Shown here piece by piece: positions 13,381-20,942 of a DNA stretch of 25,931 nt. Below the pieces are notes generated by a model that searched no databases, was not told where the DNA came from, and worked only from the letters and a program-made list of their open reading frames with translations. The translations under genes were made by a program, and so were the position numbers. The stretch's first letter is position 1. Each line of letters begins with the position of its first letter. Source of the DNA: BS750m-G62 sp046483505 (GTDB lineage Bacteria > Planctomycetota > Phycisphaerae > FEN-1346); the NCBI GenBank assembly GCA_046483505.1, contig JAWODB010000221.1:1-25931 (forward strand), written 5' to 3'.

Positions 13381-15615
13381 ATGACGGCTTCGCGGATACG
13401 GCTCCCGAGCGATGCAACCAGGCCTCTCCCTCGCGCCGCCGCGGTGATGACCGTCGCGGCGCTGCTCCTCGCCGTCGGATGCGGCGACGGCGCAAGGGAC
13501 GCACGGGCCGCCGCGGCCCCCGCCGGCCGCAGCGCGGTTCTGGACTACGACGCGGCCGACCCGCGCATCGCGTTCGCGGCCGACGAGGTCCGCGCGGCCC
13601 TTCGCAAGGCCGGTTACGCGGTGGACGCGAAGGACCCCGCCGTGCGGATCGCGTTCTCGCTAAACGAACCGGGCCTCGGGCCGCAGGCGTTCCGGATTCG
13701 CCGCGAAGGCCCCGGCGCGATCCGCGTCGTGGGCGGCGACGCGTGCGGGGCGATGTACGGCGGCCTGGAACTGGCCGAACAGGTGGCCCTCGGCGGCGGT
13801 CTGGACGCCGTCCGCGAAATGGCCCGCAAGCCCTACGTCTTTCGCCGCGGACTGAAGTTCAACATCCCCTTCGACGCCCGGGCCCCCTCGTACGACGACA
13901 CGGGCACCGCCGCCCAGGAGAACGTGGCCGTCATGTGGGAGTGGGACTTCTGGCGCGAGTTCCTCGATACGCTGGCCCGCAATCGCTACAACGTGCTGAC
14001 GCTCTGGACCACCCACCCGTACCCCGGCCTGGTGCGGCTGCCGGACTACCCGGGCATCAACTACGACGACGTGCGGGTCCTCAAGGAACCCGTGACGACG
14101 AAGACCGACCGGCACTTCGCGCGGCCGGACCCATTCGACCCGGCCAACACGCGGGTCGTCAGGAAGATGCCGCTGGATGAGAAGATCGCGTTCTGGACGA
14201 AGGTGTTCGACCGCGCCGAGGCCCGCGGCATCGAGATCCACCTGTTCCACTGGAACATCTACACGTTCGGGGCGGCCGGCAAGCACGGCATCACCGACGT
14301 GCCCGACAACCCCAAGACCATCGCCTACATGCGGTACTGTATCGGCGAGTTCCTCAAGACCTACCCGCAGGTCGACGGCATCGGCGTGACGGCGGGCGAG
14401 CACGTCCATCGCGGCCGCCTGAAGGGCACGAGCATCGAGAAGTGGCTGTGGCAGACATACGGCCAGGGCGTGATGGACGCCAAGGCCGCCGATCCGGGCC
14501 GCACGATCCGCTTCATCTTCCGCCAGCACCAGGCCGACCTGGGACGCATCACCGACGCCTTCAAGGCGTTCGACGGCCCGTTCAACACGGGCCACAAGTA
14601 CGCCCGGGCCCGCCTGTACTCGACGACCACGTCGCCGTACCTCGACATCGAGTACCGGCGGCAACTCGAGCGGCACCGCGTGCCGTGCTGGTTGAACCTG
14701 CGCAACGACGACCTCTTCGTGCACCGGTGGGGCGACGCCGATTACGTCCGCGAGTTCCTCCAGAACGTGCCCCGCGACCTCATGCGGTACGAGGCCGGCT
14801 TCTACATGGGGCCGGACGGTTTCGTCTGGGGCCGCGAGTTCGTCAGCCGCGACCCGGACCTCGCCGGCCGGCTCGAGGTCGACAAGCACTGGTACCGCTT
14901 CATGCTGTGGGGCCGGCTGGGGTACGACCTGACGCTGACGCGCGGCGACTTCGAGCGGCGGCTGGCGGCCCGGTTCCCGGAGGCCGACCCCGCGCGGCTG
15001 TACGACACGTGGGCGGCGGCGTCGAAGATCGTGCCGCAGGTCAACCGGTTCTTCTTCCGCGTGAACGACTTCCAGTTCGCCCCGGAAGGGTGCATCTCCA
15101 GCGGGGGGTTCCTGACGGTCGAAGGGTTCTTCAAGCACCCGCCGCTGCGGACGTCCGGCATCCTGTCCGTCCAGGAGTACGCGAAGACGGTCGTGACGGG
15201 CGAACCGGCCGACGGCCTCACGCCGATGGAGGTGGCCGACCATCTCGACCGCCTGGCCGCGCGGGCCCTGGCGGGCGTCGCCGCATTGCGCAAGGGCCCG
15301 GGGCTCGGCAAGGAACTCGCCGCCACCCTGACGGACATGGAATCGATGGCGTGCCTCGGCCGGTACTACGCCGACAAGATCCGCGGCGCCGCGGACCTGG
15401 CCGTCTTCCGGGCCGACCCCGCCCGCAAGGCGGCCCGCGACCGGGCCGTCCGGCACCTCGAGAACGCCGTCAAGGAATGGGAGGCGTACGCGGAGGTGGC
15501 GACGAGCCGGTACCGGCCGCAACTCCTCTCCCGCACGCACGTCCTGGATTGGAAGGCACTGCTGGAGGAGGTGAAGAAGGACGTCGCCATCGCCCGCACA
15601 GCCGAACCGAAGTAG
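13381..15615 (+). CDS. Large exported glycoside hydrolase-like protein (GH20/GH67-type layout), likely lipoprotein
   Basis: A 744-residue protein. The N-terminus is hydrophobic (RAAAVMTVAALLLAVGCGDG), and Cys35 in LAVGC is a plausible though imperfect lipobox. Residues about 50-145 (VLDYDAADPRIAFAADEVRAAL to GAMYGGLELAEQV) resemble the N-terminal accessory domain of GH20 and GH67 enzymes. A (beta/alpha)8-like barrel follows at about 150-480, with WREFLDTLARNRYNVLTLWT, FDRAEARGIEIHLFHWNIY, VDGIGVTAGEHVH and CWLNLRNDDLF. Glu340 in TAGEHVH is positioned as the likely catalytic acid. The C-terminal 200 residues are helical, as in alpha-glucuronidases. I cannot assign a known family, so it may belong to an uncharacterised group found in planctomycete glycan loci. 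The start has AAAGGA seven bases upstream. Confidence 0.7.
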   Translation: MTASRIRLPSDATRPLPRAAAVMTVAALLLAVGCGDGARDARAAAAPAGRSAVLDYDAADPRIAFAADEVRAALRKAGYAVDAKDPAVRIAFSLNEPGLGPQAFRIRREGPGAIRVVGGDACGAMYGGLELAEQVALGGGLDAVREMARKPYVFRRGLKFNIPFDARAPSYDDTGTAAQENVAVMWEWDFWREFLDTLARNRYNVLTLWTTHPYPGLVRLPDYPGINYDDVRVLKEPVTTKTDRHFARPDPFDPANTRVVRKMPLDEKIAFWTKVFDRAEARGIEIHLFHWNIYTFGAAGKHGITDVPDNPKTIAYMRYCIGEFLKTYPQVDGIGVTAGEHVHRGRLKGTSIEKWLWQTYGQGVMDAKAADPGRTIRFIFRQHQADLGRITDAFKAFDGPFNTGHKYARARLYSTTTSPYLDIEYRRQLERHRVPCWLNLRNDDLFVHRWGDADYVREFLQNVPRDLMRYEAGFYMGPDGFVWGREFVSRDPDLAGRLEVDKHWYRFMLWGRLGYDLTLTRGDFERRLAARFPEADPARLYDTWAAASKIVPQVNRFFFRVNDFQFAPEGCISSGGFLTVEGFFKHPPLRTSGILSVQEYAKTVVTGEPADGLTPMEVADHLDRLAARALAGVAALRKGPGLGKELAATLTDMESMACLGRYYADKIRGAADLAVFRADPARKAARDRAVRHLENAVKEWEAYAEVATSRYRPQLLSRTHVLDWKALLEEVKKDVAIARTAEPK

Positions 15616-16253
15616 GCTGCGGCGTTGCTGTTTATGGAGTGCGGCGGCCTTGCCGTCTTTGCGGCTTGGCGCCCTTTCTTCGCGGGCTGCGTCGCCCGCT
15701 TCGCAGGGCGGAGCAGGCTTTGCGTGAGGCATGCCTTCCGCCGTTTTGCGCCTCCGGGTGAGGCCGCATTTTCGATACTCTGAGAAAACGCCCTTCCTCG
15801 CCACCCCCGAGAATGCGCCTTTTCGGACCTCGAATCGCCGATTCTGACGCGTGAGGGACGATTCGGGTCCGAAATGTTAAAATGGGTAAGGCAAAACGCG
15901 CGACTTTTGCCCCGCTTTTTTCGGAAACGCGCGAAAACGCGCGAAAAACGCCCCGGAAATTTCGGGTTTTTACGAAGAATCAACTACGGGCCATATGAAT
16001 TAAAAGGGCTCTCCTCCCAAAAAGTTGGTATCGTCCCAGAAGTGGGGGACGGGCGGCCCACGGCTCCGTCAGCGTGCTGGGGCGAGGCACGCCCTGGGGG
16101 AGATTCCATCTCCCCCAGACCCCCTCGGCCCATGCCCAACGCAAGCGGGGGATCCCCCATCAGGGGCCCCCTCAAGCCCCTGGAGCCCCGTCGCGTCGGC
16201 GTCGGCCTCACCCGCGGCCCGAAGGGCTCCGGTCCCGGTCCGGTTCCGGTGGT
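15616..16253. other. Non-coding stretch with several hairpins
   Basis: No gene could be supported on either strand. Contents: CGCCAAG-type repeat on the minus strand (15647-15674). An imperfect inverted repeat TTCGGACCTCGAATCG (15822-15837) / CGATTCGGGTCCGAA (15859-15873) with a nested GAATCG-C-CGATTC. Three AAACGCGCGA units near 15893-15948 in a locally AT-richer patch. A perfect 10-bp hairpin CTGGGGGAGA-TTCCA-TCTCCCCCAG (16094-16118). The palindrome GGGGGATCCCCC (about 16146). Confidence 0.5.
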
Positions 16254-16399
16254 CCGGTTCCGGTGACATGCACCTTCCGGTTCCGGTGACATCCGGTTCC
16301 GGTGACATGCACCTTCCCGGTTCCGGTGACATGCACCTTAATTCCCTGATCCGGTTCCGGTGACATCCCGGTTCCGGTGACATGCACCTTAATTCCCTT
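16254..16399 (+). repeat. Array of six CCGGTTCCGGTGACAT repeats
   Basis: Six near-perfect copies of CCGGTTCCGGTGACAT start at 16254, 16277, 16293, 16317, 16351 and 16368. Four (1, 3, 4, 6) extend with GCACCTT, and copies 4 and 6 further with AATTCCCT. A seventh degenerate start (CGGTTCCGGTGGT) lies at 16241. Each long unit contains the small hairpin GGTG-ACATG-CACC. Spacing is irregular (16-34 bases) with no conserved spacer, so this is not CRISPR. The array ends 65 bases upstream of the transposase remnant. Confidence 0.85.
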
Positions 16400-16414
16400 G
16401 ACCCGAGCGGCGGG

Positions 16415-16469
16415 GCGCGGTAGCGGGACCCCATGACCCGCCGCGCACGAGTTAGCGTTGTAGTGGTAA
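16415..16469 (-). mobile_element. Partial MITE-like element end, fused to the transposase remnant
   Basis: Read on the minus strand it begins TTACCACTACAACGCTAA (16469-16452), one base different from the left terminal repeat of the complete element. CTCGTGC and a decayed palindrome (GCGCGGCGGG ... down to 16415) follow. The remaining element is absent, replaced by the short-repeat array. Its outer end coincides with the first recognisable codons of the transposase fragment (GGT AAC CGG CGG CAG). Confidence 0.7.
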
Positions 16470-16650
16470 CCGGCGGCAGCCTACGTTCTTCCGCGACGAG
16501 GATTACGACACGTACGTCCGCCTCATGGCGGCCTCGTGCCGCGAGCACGGCGTGGCCGTGTGGGCGTGGTGCCTGATGCCGAACGACGTGCACCTCGTGG
16601 CGGTGCCGGAGACGGCCGAGGGCCGCTGGGGCCTACGGTTCTCGCGATAG
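16465..16650 (+). pseudogene. REP-associated tyrosine transposase (IS200-like, Y1) remnant
   Basis: About 60 codons in one frame read GNRRQPTFFRDEDYDTYV..., then GVAVWAWCLMPNDVHLVAVPE. This matches the middle of RAYT / IS200-like Y1 transposases, whose usual text is QRGNRRQ(x)FF ... YCLMPNHVHLIVVP. The N-terminal start region is gone, cut exactly at the GNRRQ block by the repeat end. The frame stops at TAG (16648-16650) before the catalytic-tyrosine domain. The HUH metal-binding motif is broken too: the first His is Asp (NDVHL instead of NHVHL). So it is inactive on three counts. RAYTs are single-copy housekeeping-like transposases that mobilise adjacent REP palindromes, which fits the palindrome family across this window. 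Confidence 0.8.
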
Positions 16651-16949
16651 AGAAGCGCGATGGGCCGGCAGACCCACCGCGCGGAACGGAGTTCCCCTCG
16701 TTCTCAGATACTCGGACGCAGGCCGCGGCACGCCGTGGTCTTCTGTTGCGCGAGGCGGTCGCACAAGGCATGCCCTGAGCGACGTCGAACGGGCCGGCCG
16801 TGGCACGGGCGCCTTACCGTCCCCTCGGTTTCCCCCTCCTTTGGCGGAAGAGGGAGCAACACGAGAAGCGCGGCGGCCAAGACTGACCGCCGCGCCCACC
16901 CAATGAACGCCTTTCACCCAGGCACGGAGGCACCCAGGCACCGCCGTCC
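16651..16949. repeat. Repeat-rich non-coding stretch with a divergent palindrome
   Basis: It contains GCGATGGGCCGGCAGACCCA-CCGCGC (decayed palindrome, about 16657-16682). CAAGGCATGCCCTGAGCGAC followed by GTCGAACGG (16764-16792) is similar to a widespread intergenic repeat. A palindrome with normal arms but a different loop, GCGCGGCGG-CCAAGACTGA-CCGCCGCGC, lies at 16868-16895. CACCCAGGCACGGAGGCACC is near 16915. No gene was seen. Confidence 0.5.
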
Positions 16950-17927
16950 TCACTCCAGCGGCGCGACCCAGATGTTCCGGTACTGGACCGGGTTGCCGTG
17001 GTCCTGGAAGTGGAAGTTTCCCGCGCGGGCGTTGCCCTTCAGTTCCACGTTGTCATGGATTCTGATGCCGTTGTGCCACACCGTAATGCGCGGCTTGCCG
17101 GTGGGTTTGCCGTCCTTCGTGTCCACGCGGTACTCGATGTCGTAGGTCTGCCACTGGCCGGGCGGGAGGCTGGCCAGGGAGAACGCGTCGAACGCGTCGG
17201 GATCCTTCCATTTGTACAGGCCGCCGCACCCGCCGCCCGTGTAGGTGGTCATGCCGAAGGAGTCGAGCACCTGGATCTCGTTGCCGTTGGGCAGGTACAC
17301 GCCCGAGTTGCCGCGCCCCTGGCTGCGTGCCTTCGGCTTGAGGGGCACCTTGAATTCCACGTGGGCGCGGAACGGGCCGGTGAACCGCTGCTTCGAGTTG
17401 AACCCGCGCTTCGGCACGACGAAGCCGCCGTCGTCGCCGGGGACCCACTCGGCCTGGTTCCCCTTCTTGTCCTTGCGGACGACGACCTCGTCGAAGTCCT
17501 TCTCGCCGACGGCGAGGAGGACGACGGCGTTCTCGGGCGGTTCCTTCCCCAGGGTGGGCGGTTTGCGGACCACCCGTTTCAGGGCGAACTTGCCGGTGCC
17601 GCACGTTCCGGCGATCGCGCCGCCGGACCACGCGCCGGACCACTCGGTGCCGCCGACCTTGCCGGCGAAGCGGACGGTGTCGCCCTCGGTCTTGCCTTCG
17701 ATCTTGCCGAGCGCCTTCGTGCCGCCGCCCGAGACCATCTCGCGGAGGAAGACGTCGAATTTGCCGTTGCCGGTGGCGACGACGCGGGCCTCGACCTTCT
17801 GCCGGCCGCCGCCGGCCGCGCAGACGCCTTCGTAAAGCCCCTGGACCTCGCTTTCCTCGGGGGCGGCAAGCGCGGTGCCGGCAATGACGAGACAGGCCAG
17901 GGTCAACCAGGTCAGACGGTGATGCAT
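16950..17927 (-). CDS. Exported DUF1080 (3-keto-disaccharide hydrolase) protein with extra N-terminal beta domain
   Basis: A 325-residue protein with the signal peptide MHHRLTWLTLACLVIAGTALA. Residues about 25-115 (VQGLYEGVCAAGGGRQKVEARVV... to GTCGTGKFALKRV) form a small beta-rich domain often attached to DUF1080 in Planctomycetota. The DUF1080 fold occupies about 130-325, with PFRAHVEFKVPL, GRGNSGVYLPNGNEIQVLDSFG, LPPGQWQTYDIEYRV, KPRITVWHNGIRIHDNVEL and YRNIWVAPLE. The GNSGVY and EIQVLDS blocks are the family hallmark. Likely role: hydrolysis of 3-keto glycosides outside the cytoplasm. The start is supported by AAAAGGAG about nine bases upstream. It is only distantly similar to the double-domain protein at 9316, so this is not a recent duplication. 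The 244 bases upstream of it hold no gene that I see. Confidence 0.85.
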   Translation of the reverse strand: MHHRLTWLTLACLVIAGTALAAPEESEVQGLYEGVCAAGGGRQKVEARVVATGNGKFDVFLREMVSGGGTKALGKIEGKTEGDTVRFAGKVGGTEWSGAWSGGAIAGTCGTGKFALKRVVRKPPTLGKEPPENAVVLLAVGEKDFDEVVVRKDKKGNQAEWVPGDDGGFVVPKRGFNSKQRFTGPFRAHVEFKVPLKPKARSQGRGNSGVYLPNGNEIQVLDSFGMTTYTGGGCGGLYKWKDPDAFDAFSLASLPPGQWQTYDIEYRVDTKDGKPTGKPRITVWHNGIRIHDNVELKGNARAGNFHFQDHGNPVQYRNIWVAPLE

Positions 17928-18171
17928 GGTGCGATCTCCTTTTGCAGGCGGCCCGCCGATGGCCGCGGTTCCTCCATTTAACCCGCGAACAGGGATGGGG
18001 CAACGGGAAAAGAGCGACGGGGGAGCCGCAAAGGCATCGCGGCGGTACCCGGGAACGCCGGAACGGACGGAAGGGGAAACGGAAACCGGCCGCGCACGCC
18101 CGACCGCTGCGCGACCGAACGGGCGTGCAGCCGTCTGTCAGACCGGTCAGGGGAGCCGTGAGCCGGCCGTC

Positions 18172-18510
18172 TTACTCAAACGCCTGGGCGGCCCAGAACA
18201 GCATCGGACCGTTCGCCACGGCCAGGACCGTGGCAGCGATCGCGAGGGCCTTGCGCCCGTCGCCGAACAGGCCTGCCACGCCCAGGGCCAGCGCCAGCGG
18301 GATGGAGCCGAAGCCGGCGATCATGCCGGCCCAGTCCATGATCCCGCCGACCGGCGGCCGGAAGACGATGAGCATGGCCACCACCGCCCACGGCACGACC
18401 GCCAGCGGCAGGGCGATCTTGCCGAAGAGGGTCCGCCCCTCATCGGCCGCCGACCTCGCCTGCGGCGTGCCCGCGTGGCCCGCATCGGATTCAGCCAGTG
18501 CGGCATGCAT
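18172..18510 (-). CDS. Small integral membrane protein, function unknown
   Basis: A 112-residue protein. Residues 1-30 are polar (MHAALAESDAGHAGTPQ...). Three hydrophobic segments follow: about 31-50 (IALPLAVVPWAVVAMLIVF), 60-80 (AGMIAGFGSIPLALALGVAG) and 88-110 (ALAIAATVLAVANGPMLFWA). I do not recognise a family. The start is well supported by AAGGAGG seven bases before the ATG. It lies 79 bases downstream of the PLP-enzyme gene on the same strand and may be its operon partner. Confidence 0.7.
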   Translation of the reverse strand: MHAALAESDAGHAGTPQARSAADEGRTLFGKIALPLAVVPWAVVAMLIVFRPPVGGIMDWAGMIAGFGSIPLALALGVAGLFGDGRKALAIAATVLAVANGPMLFWAAQAFE

Positions 18511-18589
18511 GGGACACCTCCTTCATCCGGAGTACCCGTGTCTGCGTTCCAGTGTACCATCGGAGGGCGGTCTGCAGCGAGGGCGAAAG

Positions 18590-19834
18590 TCATTTCTTGC
18601 GCCTCGACGTCCGTTTGGATGCGCGCACGGCGCACGTCAGGGCCTGGTCGAGGTCGGCGATGATGTCGCCTGAGTCCTCGACGCCGACGGCCAGGCGGAC
18701 GAGCGTGTCGGTGATGCCCAGTTCCAGCCGCTTCTGGCGCGGGTAGTCGTAGTAACTGATGATCGCGGGGTGCGTGATGAGCGTCTCCACGCCGCCCAGG
18801 CTCGGCGCGATGAAGCACAACTGGAGGCAGTCGAGGAACTGTTTGCACTCGGCCAGCGTGCCCTTCGTCTCGAACGTGACCACGCCGCCGAAGCCGTCCA
18901 TCTGTCGGACGGCGATGTCGTGGTGCCGATGGCTCGCCAGGCCCGGGTAATAGACCTGCTTGATGCGCGGATGGCCCTCGAGGAACTCGGCCACCTTCTG
19001 GGCGGTGGCGTTCTGTCGCTCCATGCGGAGGGCGAACGTCTTCAGGCCCCGGAGCAGCAGGTAACAGCAATGGGGATCGATGACGCCCCCGAGCGCCTTG
19101 TGGAGGTCGCGGATCTCGTCGATGAGTTCGCTCCGGCCGAGCACCGCGCCCGCGAGGATGTCGTTGTGGCCGGCCAGGTACTTCGTGGCCGAGTGGATCA
19201 CCAGGTCCACGCCCCACTCCATCGGCCGCTGGTTCACCGGCGTGGCGAAGGTGGAGTCGATGACGGTGAGCACGTGGTGCCGGTCGGCGATCTCCTTCAG
19301 CCGCTCCAGGTCGAAGATATTGAGATACGGGTTCGTGGGCGACTCCGAGAAGATGAACCGCGTGTTCTCCTGGATGGCGCTCTCCAGGGCCTCGTAATCG
19401 CCGAACGGGACGATCGTGCAGTCCACGCCGAACCGCGCCAGGTACGCCGAGCAGAACTCCAGCGTCTTCTTGTAGGCGTCGTCGGTGATGACCAGGTGGT
19501 CGCCGCTGCGGACGAGCGTCAGGATGGTCGTGACGATGGCGCTCATGCCGGAGGCGAAGACGACGCAGTCCTCGGCCCCCTCGAGTTCCGCCAGCCGCCG
19601 CTGGGCCACCCGTTCGGTCGGGTTGCCGTACCGGCCGTACTCGAACCGCGTCTTGCCGTGTTTCGTGTAGGCCTCCACCTCCTTGGTATCCTTGAAGGCG
19701 TAGGTGGAGGTCTGGACGATGGGGGTGGTGATGGCGTCGGCGTAGCGTTCGCGTCCCTCGCCGGCGTGGATGGCGCGGGTGGAGTAGCCGTGCTCGGGAT
19801 GCTCGCGATGGCGGGCCTTGCGCTGGTGGCTCAT
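18590..19834 (-). CDS. Cys/Met metabolism PLP-dependent enzyme (cystathionine gamma-synthase / beta- or gamma-lyase family)
   Basis: A 414-residue cytoplasmic enzyme of the trans-sulfuration family. Landmarks: GYSTRAIHAGEG at the start, PIVQTSTYAF, YGRYGNPTERVAQRRLAELEGAE, FASGMSAI (PLP phosphate-binding), ESPTNPYLNIFD, VIDSTFATPVNQRP, VIHSATKYLAGHND with Lys218 as the Schiff-base lysine, and SLGGVETLITHPA near the C-terminus. Members form or cleave cystathionine, or use O-acyl-homoserine plus sulfide. Motifs alone do not separate synthase from lyase here, so I give no symbol. The start at 19834 has AGGAG five bases upstream, and an in-frame ATG earlier lacks a good site. It lies 106 bases downstream of tsaB on the same strand and may be co-transcribed with it. 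A charged tail (KRTSRRKK) ends the protein. Confidence 0.9.
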   Translation of the reverse strand: MSHQRKARHREHPEHGYSTRAIHAGEGRERYADAITTPIVQTSTYAFKDTKEVEAYTKHGKTRFEYGRYGNPTERVAQRRLAELEGAEDCVVFASGMSAIVTTILTLVRSGDHLVITDDAYKKTLEFCSAYLARFGVDCTIVPFGDYEALESAIQENTRFIFSESPTNPYLNIFDLERLKEIADRHHVLTVIDSTFATPVNQRPMEWGVDLVIHSATKYLAGHNDILAGAVLGRSELIDEIRDLHKALGGVIDPHCCYLLLRGLKTFALRMERQNATAQKVAEFLEGHPRIKQVYYPGLASHRHHDIAVRQMDGFGGVVTFETKGTLAECKQFLDCLQLCFIAPSLGGVETLITHPAIISYYDYPRQKRLELGITDTLVRLAVGVEDSGDIIADLDQALTCAVRASKRTSRRKK

Positions 19835-19940
19835 GGCGTCTCCTGCGTGGTTGAGGATGCGCACCGAGGCGGGGCGCGCGGGCACCGGCAGCCGGCACCT
19901 CCGCCGGAAGGCTTCACCCTACCGCGGGCGGAGGGCGCCG

Positions 19941-20645
19941 TCAACGGTCGTCGCGCCCGTGCCGGCGCTCCCACACCTCCTCGGCCTCCGGCCGGCGGAG
20001 GTACAGCGGCTCCAGGCGGAGCGGGTCGGCCGCGGCGCCCGTCTGCCACGCGGCATAGCCGAGGCGCGCCACCGCCGAGGGGCGGACGTCCCAGAGGTCC
20101 TCCGGCGCCAGGTCGAACGCCGCCAGCGCCTCGCGGGCCTTCGGCACACCCCGGCCGAGGACCAGCGTCCCCGGCGGGAGCCGCGCGGCCAGGTCGTCCG
20201 GCTGGATGAGCGCGGGGCCGAACGTCTCCTCCAGCGCTCCCCCCCGCCGCTCGAAGACGCCGGCGTACAGGCCGCGGCGTTTGGCGTCGCGGATGCAGCA
20301 GACGGGCGAGCGGTCGGGCGGGGCGTTCTCGGCCAGGGCACGCAGGCTCGGGACAGGGATGACCGCTGCACCGGCGTCGTGGGCCACGAACTTGGCCAGG
20401 GTGACGGCAATCCGCACGCCCGTGAACGAGCCGGGGCCGATGCTGACGGCCAGGGCGTCGATGGCCGTCGGCACCAGGTGCGCCCGGTCGCAGGCGTCGC
20501 GAAGGGTGGGCAGGAGGTCGCGGGCGTGGCGGAGGCCTTCCTGGAGGTACGCTTCCTCCAGGAGTCGGGGGTCGCCCTCGCCGCCGGCGGCGAGGAGGGC
20601 GATGCCGCCGCGCGCGCCGCTCGTTTCGATGGCCAGCAGGTGCAT
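19941..20645 (-). CDS. tsaB: tRNA threonylcarbamoyladenosine biosynthesis protein TsaB
   Basis: A 234-residue member of the ASKHA fold. It begins MHLLAIETSGARGGIALL (TsaB phosphate-1-like loop), then LLPTLRDACDRA, IDALAVSIGPGSFTGVRIAV (the diagnostic GPGSFTGxR block), VPSLRALAENA, and a C-terminal domain ending LEPLYLRRPEAEEVW, the usual x-P-x-YLR ending. TsaB is the scaffold partner of TsaD and TsaE in making t6A37 on ANN-decoding tRNAs; neither partner is in the window. Length is normal for the family. The start at 20645 gives the canonical N-terminus; a longer in-frame extension to 20738 is Pro/Arg/Ala-rich and unlikely. A candidate promoter lies at 20816-20844. Confidence 0.92.
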   Translation of the reverse strand: MHLLAIETSGARGGIALLAAGGEGDPRLLEEAYLQEGLRHARDLLPTLRDACDRAHLVPTAIDALAVSIGPGSFTGVRIAVTLAKFVAHDAGAAVIPVPSLRALAENAPPDRSPVCCIRDAKRRGLYAGVFERRGGALEETFGPALIQPDDLAARLPPGTLVLGRGVPKAREALAAFDLAPEDLWDVRPSAVARLGYAAWQTGAAADPLRLEPLYLRRPEAEEVWERRHGRDDR

Positions 20646-20753
20646 GAAGTCTTCCCTTGAGCCGCCGGCGCATGCCCGCGCCGCCCGAGCCGGCCGCGGC
20701 AGCGGCCGGACATCCCCGTCTGTCGTGGCACGCGACATGCCGGATGGCGGTGA

Positions 20754-20773
20754 CCCGCCGCTCCCGCGGCGGG
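20754..20773. other. GC-rich hairpin upstream of tsaB
   Basis: CCCGCCGC-TCCC-GCGGCGGG, an 8-bp perfect stem in the tsaB leader. Its arms resemble inner parts of the 28-bp palindrome family in inverted order, but this may be chance in GC-rich DNA. Confidence 0.35.
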
Positions 20774-20815
20774 CTCGAACGGCGGGCGCCCCGCGCCACG
20801 ACCTCGGCGGCGGGC

Positions 20816-20844
20816 ATTATAGCGCGGCGAGGTGGCCGGCGAAA
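20816..20844 (-). promoter_or_regulatory. Candidate sigma-70 promoter for tsaB
   Basis: On the minus strand a perfect TATAAT (20821-20816) is preceded, after 17 bases, by TTTCGC (20844-20839). The start codon is at 20645, leaving a leader of about 165 bases with a GC-rich hairpin. Confidence 0.45.
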
Positions 20845-20865
20845 GGCTCGGGCGGCATAAAACGG

Positions 20866-20893
20866 TTGACTTGGCCCGCCGGCCGCCTAAACT
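20866..20893 (+). promoter_or_regulatory. Candidate sigma-70 promoter for the Trm112-metallophosphoesterase-yidC group
   Basis: TTGACT (20866-20871) and TAAACT (20888-20893) are 16 bases apart, 50 bases before the start at 20943 and back-to-back with the tsaB promoter. Both hexamers are close to consensus in very GC-rich surroundings. Confidence 0.5.
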
Positions 20894-20942
20894 GGCGTCG
20901 CTACGGTCGGCCGGCGGCCGGCCGCTACGGGGAGGGGCTGCC

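Noticed and set aside
13660..15804. 714-codon open frame on the minus strand
   Set aside because: Antisense to the glycosidase lipoprotein; no motif, no start signals and a His/Arg/Val-rich shadow pattern.
15366..15983. 205-codon minus-strand open frame
   Set aside because: It overlaps the 3' end of the glycosidase gene, is basic and low in complexity, and lies mostly in repeat-like DNA; no ribosome site.
16254..16399. Possible CRISPR array
   Set aside because: Units are 16-23 bases with 0-18 irregular intervening bases and no unique spacers of constant length; no cas gene in the window.
18770..20209. 479-codon plus-strand open frame
   Set aside because: Antisense to the PLP enzyme and tsaB, both of which have unmistakable family motifs.
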